A DNA stretch of 64,000 bases from assembly GCF_040802235.1 (NCBI RefSeq), contig NC_133165.1, positions 15,843,623 to 15,907,622 on the forward strand, written 5' to 3'. The stretch is from Manis javanica. Lineage: Eukaryota; Chordata; Mammalia; Pholidota; Manidae. Positions 13,111 to 25,009 of the stretch are shown here, in pieces. The notes under the pieces are model-generated. The model searched no databases. It saw only the letters and a list, made by a program, of their open reading frames with translations, and was not told the DNA's origin. A program made the translations under genes and the position numbers. Position 1 is the stretch's first letter; the number at the start of each line of letters is the position of its first letter.

Positions 13111-15917
13111 TTTGCACTCCCAGTAATCATGTAAAGAAATCTAGCAATCTAATAGTTTCAGGAGATAACTAACTAAAACAAACATTGAGTGTTTAAATGA
13201 ATTTCAGTCTGTCCATACTAATAAATGTTCCTTCTATTCTGAACTCTCAGAATGCTGGGCTAAACAAAGTAAGGACTTCTGTTTTATAAAGAAAACCCTG
13301 TCATAAAATTCATCACCAGAATATTCTGCATAAGTATATCACTAAGAGCTTAAGATTGAAGTTGATGTCCAGTGATTTCATGAGACACATAAGATACTTG
13401 CATTCTATGTTCTCTATGACTTAGACTTTAACGACCTTGAATGTCATATAGACTCCATCGTGTCACATTGGTAGGGCCTTTTAGATAGTTTGGTTTTCTG
13501 AGGACCCTTTAAGAGCCAACTGGAATTTATGTTGCAAAAGTGGAATTGACAATACTTGGTGAACTAAATATTTTATTTGTTTAAGACAGTTCCTTTTGAC
13601 ATTTGCCTCAATTAATCAACTAGATCTTTAACACATAGTACCACCCATCCTTTTGGTCTTAGAGGATTTGGACTTGATCTTACCCTCTACAATCTCTTTT
13701 GAGCTGTTGCTCTAGGAACTAACTCATTTCTGCAATTATTTGAGAATGTAAACACCCTGAAGACACAGATTTGTTGCTGAAGGAATGGATTCTTGTAATG
13801 TCGAAGTTAAATTTGTTGAATGAATGAAACTGTACTATTCCAGGACTCTTTCAATCAGCCTAAAGGCATACATAATATCCCATCACTAAAAAATAAAAGA
13901 ATCTCCTTTTGCCTCATTTCCTTTCATCTTTATACATAATTAAGCACTGCAATAAACAGGTTAACTCCATTTCTTATTTTGACTATTGACAACTTTTAGA
14001 TCTCTACCTCTCTCCCAGCCTAACCCACATCTGGCATTCAAGATAAGAAGGCCTTAGATTAGCTTCTGATATTGGGAAAATATTCAAACTGTATAGCTTC
14101 CCAGCCCTCCAGAAAGTCCCTGCCCCAGCTCTACCTTCTAATCACAATAAAAACCAGAAGCCAACCCCTCCTCCCTCCTATCTGCTCCCCTTCTCACTGG
14201 ACCTCCGCATGAGCCTATCTCTTTCTGAGAATCTTCAATTTGTTATGAATACTAAATGTACTTTATTCATAATCACAGATGAGTGTGTTTGCATCACTTG
14301 CCTTGAATCCAAATAAATTCCTGATGGGCAATCACGTCTGCTTCTGAACAGACATCAGAACAAGTGTATTGAATAAATGCCATGATAAAAACATGCACAG
14401 AGAGTTGGTGGGTCGGAGAAGAAATTAAATCACTACGTTTAGAAATAGCTGGGGAGTCATCCCTTAAAACATGGTAAGAGTGAGGAATATATAAATGAAG
14501 CCTTCAGAGAGGAAAATATCTGCAGAGATGAGTTTCAAAGAGGTGTATGCTATTGAGGAAAGAAAGATAAATGTGGATTCTTTTTATGCCTGTCATGTAG
14601 TGACTATTATCTTGTTCCTTTTATTAGCCTTAATTGTTAAGAAACTCAAACTCAAATATAAAACCCAGATGTACTAATTAGCAAGTACCTGGTAATTTTA
14701 TTGCACTAGTTAATTTTAGACTGTTTCATTTAATAAATTATTAAATTTTATGTTACTTTTTAGTTACAGGAAACATCTTTTGTTGCATCTGCCTAGATGC
14801 TAATGATTCTCTTTATAATCCCAATCACCATAGACTGTGGCCACCAGTTTTTACACGATGTGGGACCTACAAAGTTGACTGAAACTGGACCAGGTGTGTA
14901 ATATAATTTGGAATGATCAGTCCCTTCCTTGGGAATGCAGGGAGAATCTTTTTCTGTGGATGATAATGGATCGTTTGTACTTGGAATTTCTGCAGGACAT
15001 TATTTCACTACCACATGGATTGCTTAGCAAAGAAAGTTGGCGTTTTCAAAAAAAAAAAAGATTGGATGAGCAGAAGTAGACAGAAAAATTATCTTTGGGT
15101 TCTCAACGACTGTAAAATATCTGATTCCAGTTCTTCCCAACACTCAGTTAAATTACTTACCTTGGTCTCCATGAAGCACTCTTGCATTAATATAATACAT
15201 TTTTTCTTTATTGCTTAAACACTTTCAGGTTATTTTCTGCTTATAATTACAATTACTATCTCCTACCACATGAAAGTGTGGAGAAGTCGTTTGCTCCCAT
15301 GGAGTACCAAGCAACAGTGCTGTCTCCGGAACCTGACTCTGTCTGCAGACAGTACAATGTAAGCCTGAGGGCGTGTATAATGTTTCTGCACATGATGCCA
15401 GGTTACATTACCAACAACAAAAAGCACAAAAATGTACACATTTACCTTACAAATAACAGCAGACATAGTTGAAAAGTGGCTTCTCTGTATAAGTTACTCT
15501 CCTGCTCTTCTCTCTGGGCTAAACTTCCCTCTAAACTAAACCTCTAGGATGAAATTGAAAGAGAGCCTGTGGTCATCACCACCTCTAACTTCTAAGACTA
15601 ATAACCTCAGTCTTCCTTCGGGCTGCTCCTGTCAGCATTGTCCTCCAGCACATGTCTATCTCCAGTGAAAACCAAACTCTCCTAAAGGCAAATATCAGCT
15701 TTTACTCAGATGTGGGAACCTCCAATGACAAGTTTGTACTTTTGATGCAGTACTTAGAGAAATTACCTTTAAGTAAAATCTTACATTAAAGGAGTATAAT
15801 TTCTAAAACCATAACAATAATTTCTAAAACCATTAATGTAAAATCAGGAGAAAAGCAAGAGGGAAATAAAGACATCAATAAACATTAAGGTTGTGCGATA
15901 GCAGCTCTGCTCTTTAC

Positions 15918-16015
15918 CTGAAACTTTTCAAAGCCTCCTTGTGGGAGCTGCCAGGACAAATATATTGTGTTCTCTTTCTGTCCAAAAATCAGCAGATCTG
16001 ATGGTGGGTCTGGAT
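15918..16015 (-). CDS. PTPRQ: PTPRQ long-form exon c15: first half of FN3 N9
   Basis: 98 nt, phase 1 in and phase 0 out. It reads PDPPSDLLIFGQKENTIYLS and WQLPQGGFEKFQ. The PP.DL start and the LSWQLP strand-B Trp are textbook FN3. Acceptor CCTAG is at 16016-16020 and the donor is CAG|GTAAAG. Its first codon would be GAT (Asp) if spliced directly from exon 22021-22150, or TAT (Tyr) if spliced from exon 18979-19085. Both joins keep the frame, so N8 can be omitted. Confidence 0.92.
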
Positions 16016-17099
16016 CTAGGGCAATGACATAAAACAAAGGAAGGATATCTTACATGCACACACAACAGTTCTACTGCTGTTACATATATTAGACTGATTA
16101 CTTGGACTGTCACATTATGCAAGAACACTAAGTATGAAGAGGATTCCTAGGTTTATTCAGTCAGCTTTAGCAGTGTGTAATCTGGTGCAAGCTATTTACC
16201 CTGAGTCTCAGTCTCCCCATTTCTACAATGGAAGGTTAGAAAGAATTTTCTAGAAAGGCTCTTCCCACAATAAAATTATATGAACTATGGATTTTTTTGA
16301 ACTATGGATTTTTGATTTTAACATTTCTTTTTTCTCATAGCAGAATTCAGAATGAAGTTATTAGAACTGGTATTTCAACTCACAATGTTATGCATTGTAA
16401 AAAATAGATACATTATTTCCCTTCCTTCACTTCACAAACTCCTTTTCCCTTTAATCATTTTATGTGAGAAGATTCTGTAAACTTATTTTTCAAATACGTC
16501 TGTTTCTAATTTATATTTCAAACTGAATGCTGCATTGCTTTCTATAATGAGAAATGTAATATTACCATTTTAATAGAATTTCATTGCCAAAATTCAAATT
16601 TTGCATGAGATTTTTTTGTCCCTACTTACATATTGATTTAAGTTTGTTAGAATTCATCTCAGTGGTAGATTTAACCTGAGCCACCTATTTACAATCCTTT
16701 TTATTCTGTTTTTCTGTGATGCATATTCCCTTCAAACTGGAAAGAATGCATTATTCTTCCATATTCCATAATATATTTTAGTCTTATTTTGTACATTTAT
16801 TAATATTCCATCTACTTCCAAGTAGAGTGGAGGTAGCTTGCAAAGAAAGAGAGATCCAAGAAGACCAAAAATTATTATTATACAGTAGAAGACAAAAGTC
16901 AAATTGTGAAGTAGGAAAGCTGAAATAAAAAAAAGTTACCCACTTTATCTGGGAAAACCCAGTCAAAGCCACAGCATCATGAAATATGGAAAGTATGATT
17001 AAACCCAGAGTAGAAATGAGGAAATGGAGGTCCAGATAGCATAATGGTTTATACAAAGTACAGAGCCAAGAATCGGTAGTCCTTCCTACAACACAGTGG

Positions 17100-17330
17100 C
17101 CTCTTTACTGAAGCATAGTGGTTACAAGACTGAAGTTGATACCAGGGAAATGTAGGTTCAAATCTCTGTCATCTTGAATATGCTCCTGAAATTCTCTAAG
17201 CCTTAGTTTCTTCATTTGTAAACACTGTAAAAAACCTACACCTCACTGTCATTGATAGAATAAAGACTGTTATTCAGAATTAGTGACATAAAGCACAGAG
17301 AGTGCTTAGCAAAGTGCCTGACAAGGTACA
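17100..17330 (+). repeat. MIR SINE
   Basis: Layout fits MIR: 'catagtggttacaagactga', 'gtaggttcaaatctctgtca', 'gccttagtttcttcatttgt', then 'agagtgcttagcaaagtgcc'. It directly precedes the VNTR. Confidence 0.7.
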
Positions 17331-17338
17331 AGGGCCCA

Positions 17339-18020
17339 GCGTGATGACAGTGATGACCACAGTGATGACAATGGTGACCATGGTGATGATGGTGACCATG
17401 GTGATGGTAACCATGGTGATGGTAACCACAGGGATGACGGTGACCATGGTGATGACGGTGACCACAGTGATGATGATGGTGACCATGGTGATGGTGACCA
17501 TGGTGATGGTAACCATGGTGATGGTGACCGCAGTGATGACGGTGACGATGGTGACCACAGTGATCACAATGGTGACTGTGGTGATGATGGTGACCACAGT
17601 GATGACAGTGACCATGGTGATGACAACAGTGACCATGGTGATGACGGTGACACACACGGTGATGATGACAGTGATCACGGTGATGACGGTGACCACAGTG
17701 ATGATGATGGTGACCATGGTGATGACAGTGACCATGGTGATTACAACAGTGACCATGGTGATGACGGTGACACACACGGTGATGATGACAGTGATCACGG
17801 TGATGACAGTGACCACAGTGATGATGGTGACCACAGAGATCACAATGGTGACCATGGTAATGACAGTGACCACGGTGATGATGGTGACCACAGTGATGAC
17901 GGTGACCATGGTGGTGATGGTGACCATGATGATGATGACAGTGACCATGGTGATGACTGATGATGGTGACCACAGTGATCACGACGGTGACCATGGTGAT
18001 GACGATGACCATGAGGATGG
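17339..18020 (+). repeat. GTGATG/GTGACC-type minisatellite (VNTR), about 680 bp
   Basis: The array is made of 6-nt and 9-nt words such as GTGATG, GTGACC, ATGGTGACC and ACAGTGATGAC, grouped in higher-order units; a block with CACACACGGTGATGATGACA appears twice, at about 17650 and 17770. Every word is a multiple of three and avoids stops, so long open frames appear on both strands (His-Gly rich on the minus strand; Met-Val-Thr rich in other frames). These frames carry no domain and sit inside an intron, so I treat them as a by-product. Length variation between individuals is likely. Confidence 0.9.
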
Positions 18021-18699
18021 CACAGCCCAAATTTAAGCAGCATGAAGCTTTCATAATATAAAATAATGAGCTATCATTTTAAAAAACGAGGCCGTTTCTT
18101 GTCTATTTCTGATGTTTCTTTAGATGGGCTTTATGAGGCAGCACAGCATCATACCACTTTCAGAGTCAGACACCTCGGTTACAAGCCTTACCCTCAGTAC
18201 CGGGTTGCAGGTCCTTCCAGCCTTTGCCTGCATTCTAGCGACCCGGGGGTGGGGGGGTGTCTGGTGCCTTATGCACATAGTACCATGCTTGTGTACTAAA
18301 CTCATATAAGACAAATACCATATGACTGCACTGATTTGATGTGCCTATTGCTACATTTTCCAGTGCTTTCCTGGTCCACACTGCACAGTCTGAGATGAGG
18401 CCTCCTCTCACCCTGATAAGACTGTGCTGAACACAGGCTCAGGGGCCTGGGCCCCTGAGAAATCACACTTTGGAGCACCTGCATGTGTTCCTGGCAGGAG
18501 TACCAGTGAGCCCAAGGTCACCAAAGGCAAATGGAACCCAAATAATGCAATTAAAAAGACAGTGCCATCTATTTTTTTCATATTCTAAGGTTTTGCTCTG
18601 TTTTTCATAAAATGTTGCCACAAAATGCTGGAAAAAGTATTGTTTCTTGATGATAATACTTTAGGATTTAGACAAGTTTACACTTTCCCAGAGAGCCCT

Positions 18700-18870
18700 T
18701 GCATTTGATTTTAGTAACAAGATATTGTACCTAGACAGGAATAATTACTCTCATTTTCTAAATGAGAACTTAACAGTTTTTCCCAAGGTCACATAACTAA
18801 AAATTTAGTTAGACAGAGGCAGGACCAGAACTCAGGCATTCTCTGTGTAAATGCTGTACTCGTCCCCAAG
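18700..18870 (-). repeat. MIR-like SINE, reverse orientation
   Basis: 'ctcattttctaaatgagaac', 'cccaaggtcacataactaaa' and 'aggaccagaactcagg' follow the reverse MIR consensus order. Confidence 0.65.
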
Positions 18871-18978
18871 CATGTCATAAACCCCATCCATATTCATTCA
18901 TTTTTAATCTGATATTGGCTTTAAAAACAACTATTTCCCTAATTTTTCCCATAAAAATTAAATATAAAATGAACTTAC

Positions 18979-19085
18979 AAGTGCTAACCATGAGGACAGT
19001 AGGATGGCTTCTCTTTAGTCCCTTGGTGGTTACAACACTAATTAAGAAGTCAGTCCCTGGAGAGAGGCTAGTAAATGTGAATGTC
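18979..19085 (-). CDS. PTPRQ: Exon c14: second half of FN3 N8, intact but probably stranded
   Basis: 107 nt, phase 2 in and phase 1 out. It reads TFTFTSLSPGTDFLISVVTT followed by KGLKRSHPTVLMVST. SLSPGTDF is the FN3 E-F signature. Acceptor CATAG and donor ACTT|GTAAGT look usable. Its phase-2 entry fits only exon 19552-19710, whose own end is phase 2. If exon 22021-22150 were spliced straight to it, the shifted frame would meet TAA at the 15th codon. It is therefore useful only if its damaged partner is spliced in. Confidence 0.8.
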
Positions 19086-19551
19086 CTATGCATTAAAAAA
19101 AATCACATATAAAAACATTTAGCTCAAATATTTGGAAAGCTCCAACTTCTTGCAATATCTGTGAAAAGAATTTTATATATAAGATTTGTTTTTTTATTGT
19201 CTTTCACAGAAACAATTTGCTATGTGTAAGTACAAATAGGTCATCAGAAATCATAGCCTCCTACTTTGAAAAATTTCATGAAAGTCAAAAATTATATATT
19301 ATACCTACAAGTATAATAATATCTTGAATTAATTCACTATTATTTATTGCAGAAATAATTTTTTACTGTACATCAGACAGTATTCTGTGTTATTCTAATC
19401 ACATTGTAGTCCAAAAAATTGTTTTGCATTTGCAAAGTTTTTTTTCATTTCTGGTTAGATTAAGCCACTAACATAGTTGTATAAAAATATATATATAATG
19501 TTAATCTTGTTTTTCGTAACTTGGCATAATTTCTTTTCAATATGTTCATAC

Positions 19552-19710
19552 CTTTGGGTGGAAGGCAGGGTTTCCTCTTTCATTACATTTTCTCTGGATA
19601 TTGAAATAATGTAACCACCCAGAAGACTTGCAGCTGAAGCCAGCTGACAGTTACTGAACTGGAGTTTCTGCTATGGTGCATAAATTCAACTGCACTTGGG
19701 GCAGTATCAT
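19552..19710 (-). pseudogene. PTPRQ: Damaged exon c13: first half of FN3 N8, lost acceptor and one-base deletion
   Basis: In one frame the 5' part reads DTAPSAVEFMHHSRNSSSVT and VSWLQ, a normal FN3 strand A-B with its Trp. The 3' part continues only in another frame: ASLLGGYIISISREN, ending LPSTQ plus two bases of an Arg codon that exon 18979-19085 completes. The switch lies near 19631-19637 and equals one missing base. The exon is 159 nt, where a phase 1 to phase 2 exon needs 160. The expected acceptor AG at 19711-19712 reads AA after a short T run. The donor AAAG|GTATGA is intact. If spliced in as it stands, the shift leads to TAA soon after the frame break. Confidence 0.85.
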
Positions 19711-22020
19711 TTAAAACATACACATAAAAGAATGTTTCCTACAGCCCAAAGCACCTCCTTTAAAATAGCCCTGAATTACTATCAGGATTTATTTGACTTT
19801 CTGCAAACTCTGAGGGCAACCAAGACATTTCCTGTTATTGTTTCGGGTAGATATGAGAAGTTAAAATCAAAAGAGAGGGGAAAAACAAGTGGTAAAGATA
19901 CCTCAAGACAAATGCTGGGCATAAAAGCCACAGGGCATAAATCTGCAAAGAAGTAAAAAGCTAACCTTTTCAAAGAATATTGCTTCTCTCTCACTTACCA
20001 ACTTTACATCTCCCTGTATGGCCCCGGAAGATGACTGGTTAGCCAGAGACGGGTAAGATTCCTCAAGGGAGGAACAACCTAAGACAGGCACAGTTGCAGG
20101 GGGGCCATCAGGTGAGAACTTGGGGATCAACAGAGGTGAGGCTTAGAACCTCACCCCCCCTGTTTTGAGAGAAATCTTCTGCATCCGTGGATGTTTTGTT
20201 GCCCTTGTCTAGCTTGTATTAATACTTAGTCTACAGGCACACACCTGATCATCTACATTTGCTCTCTTACAGCACTAAACTATGTTTTCTACCTTTATCT
20301 TGCATCTACCTACCACTTCAGCATTTTATTAAAAAATAATAATAATAATAACAATAAGGGAGAAATGTGGGATTCACATATAAATCAAGTATAAAAATCA
20401 AACGAATATTCATATTTGACCTGATTGTTTATAGCTCATAATACGTGATCAAAACTGAATGTTTCTGTGATGACTGCCCTTGTACTGTTCACCATATAAG
20501 AACTCATTCACTATGTAAGAACTTGTTCTCCATGTAAGAACTTGTTCGTTATGCTTCAGAAGATTGGAGACTGACGAGAATTAGGCTTGGGGTTGATTAA
20601 TGATTGTGCATTGAGTCCCGTATACAGAATTTTATTGTTGTTAACAACCATTTGATCAATAAATATGAGAGATGCCCTCTCAAAAAAAAAAGAGGGGGAA
20701 AAAACAGCAAGAATCATTTTAAACTAATAAATTGTATATATAAAATGAAGCCGATATATATCCCAGCAGTGTCGTACTCTTATTTCCCTTTCCTGGAAAA
20801 TGTAGAGAGAGATTACATCCTGGTCTTGCACAATCACTGAAGGGGAGCAGAACAGGTAACGCCAAAATATGCTTTTTTGGCATAAGGATTATTTGGGGCT
20901 GGTTATTTTTAAGAAACAGCAGATGCAGGAGAATCTCTGCAAAACCCAGTAAAAGTTACCCTCTTATACAAGATACTGACATCTGTAAGGGAAATCTCCG
21001 TTTGGAAGGGTGCCTCCCTCTCTGCGAGGGAGAGAAGTGTGACTAAGCCTCTAGAAGCTGCACGGAGAGGGCAAGTCCTACATCTGCGTCACGTCCTTAC
21101 CCTGGTTTCCCGTGCTTTTCCTAGCAGCTTCCTCAAAATGCCCTCCCTCCCACCCCACTCACTCTCTTCTTTAGGTTGAACTCTGGATTTAACTTCTTTA
21201 GATTTAGCTAAGGTGCCAGCTTGGGCCATTTCTGGGAGTATTTGCTTTTTCCTGGGCATCTCTCATGTTATTAAAGTTCTGTTTGTTTTTCTCCTACTAG
21301 TCTGTCCTTTTTTACAGGGAGGTCTCAAGCAAGAATCTAGAAAGACAGAGGGAAAATTATTTTTCTTCCCCATATCACCAACCTCAGAAATGTTTAATGA
21401 TTTTTTTAGGACAGCATATATTTTGTTTTGCCTCTCTCAAATTCTTCCATATATCACAAAGGAACAAAATTGCCAAGACACTCTGTCTCAATTCTATTAT
21501 TTGTTATTACAGTAAAAGAACACCAAAATATCACCAAACACTAAATATATAAATCGTATTTCCAAAACAACACTGTCAAGAATAGAGTAGTTACTGTAGC
21601 AGAATAGTTGACAAATTTTACTTCACCTAGATATGAAAACTTATACATTTGGCATACATCCTTCCCAATTAGCCTTCATTTCATATGACTGCCATGGGAT
21701 AAATCACCCTCCGCCCCTGGGAAGATGTTGGTAACACTGAGAAAAGGGCACCTCAGTGTCTGCTTAAATGAACAAGGGAGAAATTAAATCTCAAATGGAA
21801 GGTCTGGCCAGATCCCAGGCAATTAGGCGCTCTAGTCTCTAGTCATACGTACACAAAAGAGGTTTTGCTAACTCAGATGAGGGGAAACAGAAAGAGAGGC
21901 ACTGACACTGTCTGCCCATAAAGAAAATCTGGGAAGAATGAACTATTCACTAAACCCTGAAGAAAGCCAAATAGATATTTGCACATGGAATAATACATAA
22001 AGTGTGTACTCAGGCTGTAC
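19711..22020. other. Intron between FN3 N8 and N7
   Basis: It contains copy 1 of the 0.8 kb lineage-specific element (19889-20690). The remainder, about 20.7-22.0 kb, shows no exon or repeat I recognise. Confidence 0.5.
19889..20690 (+). mobile_element. Lineage-specific retroposon, copy 1 (about 0.8 kb)
   Basis: It begins at 'tggtaaagatacctc' and ends 'caataaatatgagagatgcc' plus 'ctctc' and an A-run, with AATAAA just before the tail. An imperfect 14-16 nt direct repeat (19874-19887 and 20691-20706) flanks it, as expected for LINE-machinery insertion. Copy 2 is at 33790-34597. The second half resembles an LTR-type sequence; I cannot name the family. Confidence 0.75.
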
Positions 22021-22150
22021 CTGTTTGTATTTCTTTTATGTTTGGAGTACTGTCTTTAAAACCTTCTTTTTCTGTGCGAATTGAAAAGGTGTACACTGTG
22101 GCAGGATCCAGGTTAGAGAAGGTTGCCGCTTCTTGAACGACCTTCTGGAC
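22021..22150 (-). CDS. PTPRQ: PTPRQ long-form exon c12: second half of FN3 N7
   Basis: 130 nt, phase 0 in and phase 1 out. It reads VQKVVQEAATFSNLDPATVY followed by TFSIRTEKEGFKDSTPN, ending EIQT. NLDPATVYTF is the FN3 E-F and F strand pattern. Acceptor GATAG is at 22151-22155 and the donor is CAG|GTACAG. The 188-nt intron to its partner at 22338 is the shortest in the window. Confidence 0.9.
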
Positions 22151-22337
22151 CTATCAATCCAATAGAATAAATTAGGAAGTGTTCATGTAAGAAATGCTGC
22201 ACAGTCAAACGTAAGCAAAAAAAAACATTTAAAAAGGATATTTAGTTTCACTACTAGGCAACAAAATAATGCAGTAATATTAGACTCATCATGAAAGATT
22301 CCAACTTAATTCCTCTAAGAGCCCCTTATTAACGCAC

Positions 22338-22468
22338 CAGGAAAGTAGCTGAACAGTTCAGGCATGTGATTTTGTAATGGCGAAAATTCCCATCAGCTCG
22401 ACTCCAGAAAACTTCTATGGAAGAGTCTGTAATTTTACCTTCATGGGTATTTGATGGTGCTTCCAGAC
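22338..22468 (-). CDS. PTPRQ: PTPRQ long-form exon c11: first half of FN3 N7
   Basis: 131 nt, phase 1 in and phase 0 out. It reads CLEAPSNTHEGKITDSSIEV and FWSRADGNFRHYKITCLNCS, ending ATFL. The VFWSRADG strand-B Trp and HYKI strand C fit FN3. Two Cys, four residues apart (ITCLNC), are unusual for this domain family. Acceptor GGGTAG and donor CTG|GTGCGT are acceptable. Confidence 0.9.
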
Positions 22469-24059
22469 CTACCCAAAACACACAACACATTAAAATTTTT
22501 CTTGAATGTTTTGTAACTGGATTTTTTTTTTAGTTCTTCCATTTAGAGTGGGGGAAAAAGCACAATGTGTAAAAAGAACAATAATGTTTATTAATCATCT
22601 CTACATTCTAATAAAAATAGTAATTTACACATACAATGACAGTTTATCAAATATAATCCGTTGCAATACTCGGTCATTGTAAATGCCAAAATAGGCAGCT
22701 AATGTTATGTTGTAGCAAACGCTACACAAGAAAAAATTCAGGGGAGCAAATGTACAATATTCAAAGGAGGAAAAAGAGAGTAAAGCTTTCTGAAGCTACC
22801 AGCCTAACCTGAAAAAAAAAAAGATAAAAACAGGAAATCTAGACACAGAAGTAAAAGAATACTCTTTGTGTCAAATATTGACTGAAGCTAAAAACAAACT
22901 ATATCTGATGAGTTTTAATAGTTATTTTTCCCATTTTAAAGATTCCAGGTAGTACAAAGGAAAATAATTATTTCAGAAAAACTGAAAAAATGGCAGCTTT
23001 AGACTCTCATCTCAAATATTAATACATTTTGCTCAGTGATATTGAAATATTGATGTAATTAGATGATCCAATGCTAATTATTTTTAAAAATAATAAACTA
23101 TCAAAATAGATGTTGCCCATGATTTATAAGAGAGGCATACAGATACAAAAAGCATATAAAACTGCAAGAAAAATAAAATATAAACATATACTGAGCTGAT
23201 TATAAATATGTTAAAATACCTATTAGAATAATATAATTTGTGACATCAACTTGGAAGTATTTTATGAAAAACCTGATTTAAATAGCAATCGGAGGATTAC
23301 AATTTGGGAGAAGACACAAGGTGGTATTATGATATATGTGAAGATTTAAAACTGAAAGCAAATCATGAAGAAATTGGACATGTTATGGTTAGAATTATAA
23401 TGTGTTTAGGATGCCATGTGATTTTTGTATGGCATTTATTACTGTGTGCCAGTCATTCCTTTGTCTACTGGATGAATAAATTTCATCAGTAAGTTAGACA
23501 AATTTCACATATCCCAAATATTCAAAATTAATATTCACAGAATTTTTGAGTGGTTTGAAAAGATAAATCAAAATCAGTATGAATCTCAAAATCTATGTAT
23601 TGGTATAAACAAATATTACATATTAACATTAAATATTCAAAGAGTTAAGCAAAGTATTTACTAGTTGTTTCCAGACACATGGCAACATGGGAAAACAAAT
23701 ACATATTTAGTTATGCATTTTGAGAGACACTATAAGGGCCCCTGGGCTCAAAAATATATCGTCCAATTCTCACACCCTGCCTAAAATGACTCAATCTTTG
23801 ATTAGGTCATTGAAAGTTCTGATTAACGTGCAAGAATGGTTTTTGAGTGGATAGATTTTTTTAATTCACGACTTCTCAGTTTTACATAGAATTAGCTCTA
23901 TCTGTATACTTGGGCAATGAAAGATCAGGTTTAGTAGTGAGGTAGTTGCAATTATTTTAATAGATCTCTAGAAATACTTGCCTTAAAGTAAATGCAGCCT
24001 ACTAATTTTAAATGGAACACAAAATCAAGAAAAAGCTTATCAAGTCCTAAAACACTTAC
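22469..24059. other. Intron between FN3 N7 and N6
   Basis: AT-rich. I see no exon and no repeat I can name. Confidence 0.5.
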
Positions 24060-24320
24060 ACGTTTTTACCGCAGGCACGTAGTACATATGACTTAATATA
24101 GTCCCACTGATGATGGAAACAAAGAAATTATATTCTGTGCCTGGGGTTAAATTGTCAACAGTTATTTTACTGTCATGTTTTAAAGGCATGGTTACATTTG
24201 GCCCTCCTTCAATTGTGATAAATAGGCCATCAAACACTCCAATATCAGGCGTTTGAACAAAGAAGACCACACAGGTACTATAATTTTCATAAGGGATAAC
24301 AATTTGGGCTTGTTTGGGCT
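24060..24320 (-). CDS. PTPRQ: PTPRQ long-form exon c10: FN3 N6, a single-exon domain
   Basis: 261 nt, 87 codons, phase 1 to phase 1. It reads PKQAQIVIPYENYSTCVVFF, then VQTPDIGVFDGLFITIEG, NLTPGTEYNFFVSIISG, ending AVKT. The E-F signature NLTPGTEY is perfect. The strand-B Trp that packs the FN3 core seems to be replaced by Phe (CVVFFVQTP), the only domain in the series where I see this. NYS, NVT sequons present. Acceptor TTTCAG and donor ACGT|GTAAGT are strong. Confidence 0.92.
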
Positions 24321-25009
24321 CTGAAAGATAAAAAGAGAGATTTACAATTAGTAAGGGTTTTTTTTTCCAAGCATGCTTCTCCATATTTTGTCTAGCATGT
24401 TCTAGAATTTGTGAAAATATTAATGCCTAAGCATTAAACTTACGTTTACTCTGTCAGCTTTAGACAAACATTCTAACAAACTGTAGGTACATACACATTG
24501 GAAGTACCTAATTAACTTTTTATGATATACCATAGTTCAAAAAACATAAGAATTTATTTTCCAGTATTTTTACCTTTGTATCTATTTATTAAGCAAATAC
24601 TATTGATAATTCATATACTAGAAATAATGCCCAAATTAAGCAAATAAGGTCCCTGCTTTCAAAGAGTTCCCAGTTTCAGGAAAGAGATGCCCAAATCATC
24701 AACTAGAATCCCAAATGGAGAGAGTGCAACTGGTGACATGAACACAAAGCTGTTGAGAGCAGATGAGGAAATTACTAGTTCTAACAGAGATCACTGGAGG
24801 AGGCGTTCCAGAGTTCAGGCTGCATCCAAGTCTTAAAGGATAGCATGAGTTTACCAGAAAGTGTGTGTGTGGTGGAGAGAGGCAGTAAGGTGGGGATTAC
24901 AGACAAAGAAAAGCATGAGCCAGGCATGGAAACCAAAAAGGGCATCACCATGCATGTAGGGAACCCCAACGTCTTCCCACTCTTTTTTAGCAGGGCAGTC
25001 TACTAGTCA

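Larger units (their letters stand above)
7792..15917. other. 8.1 kb intron inside FN3 N9, repeat-rich
   Basis: No coding exon was found. A diverged repeat of a family also seen near 30.4 kb covers roughly 10480-11240. A MIR-like stretch on the minus strand is near 11660-11830, and an L1M/HAL1-like fragment on the minus strand near 12050-13110. The stretch 13.1-15.9 kb shows nothing I recognise; its small open frames look like chance. Confidence 0.5.
16016..18978. other. Intron between FN3 N9 and N8
   Basis: It holds MIR-like pieces near 16170-16260 and 17100-17330, a GTGATG-type VNTR at 17339-18020, and a reverse MIR-like piece near 18700-18870. No coding exon was found outside these. Confidence 0.55.

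Noticed and set aside
14495-14677. A 60-codon plus-strand frame with a hydrophobic stretch, suggestive of a small membrane protein
   Set aside because: Single short frame in an intron, without conserved features or promoter. Chance is likely.
17236-18054. A 272-codon His-Gly-rich open frame on the minus strand and similar ones on the plus strand
   Set aside because: They come from a VNTR whose words are multiples of three without stops. No domain, no consistent strand, and they lie in an intron.
21091-21200. A possible exon near 21.1 kb between FN3 N7 and N8
   Set aside because: A CCTTAC donor-like site exists, but the translated sequence shows no FN3 pattern and the phases between 22021 and 19710 need no extra exon.
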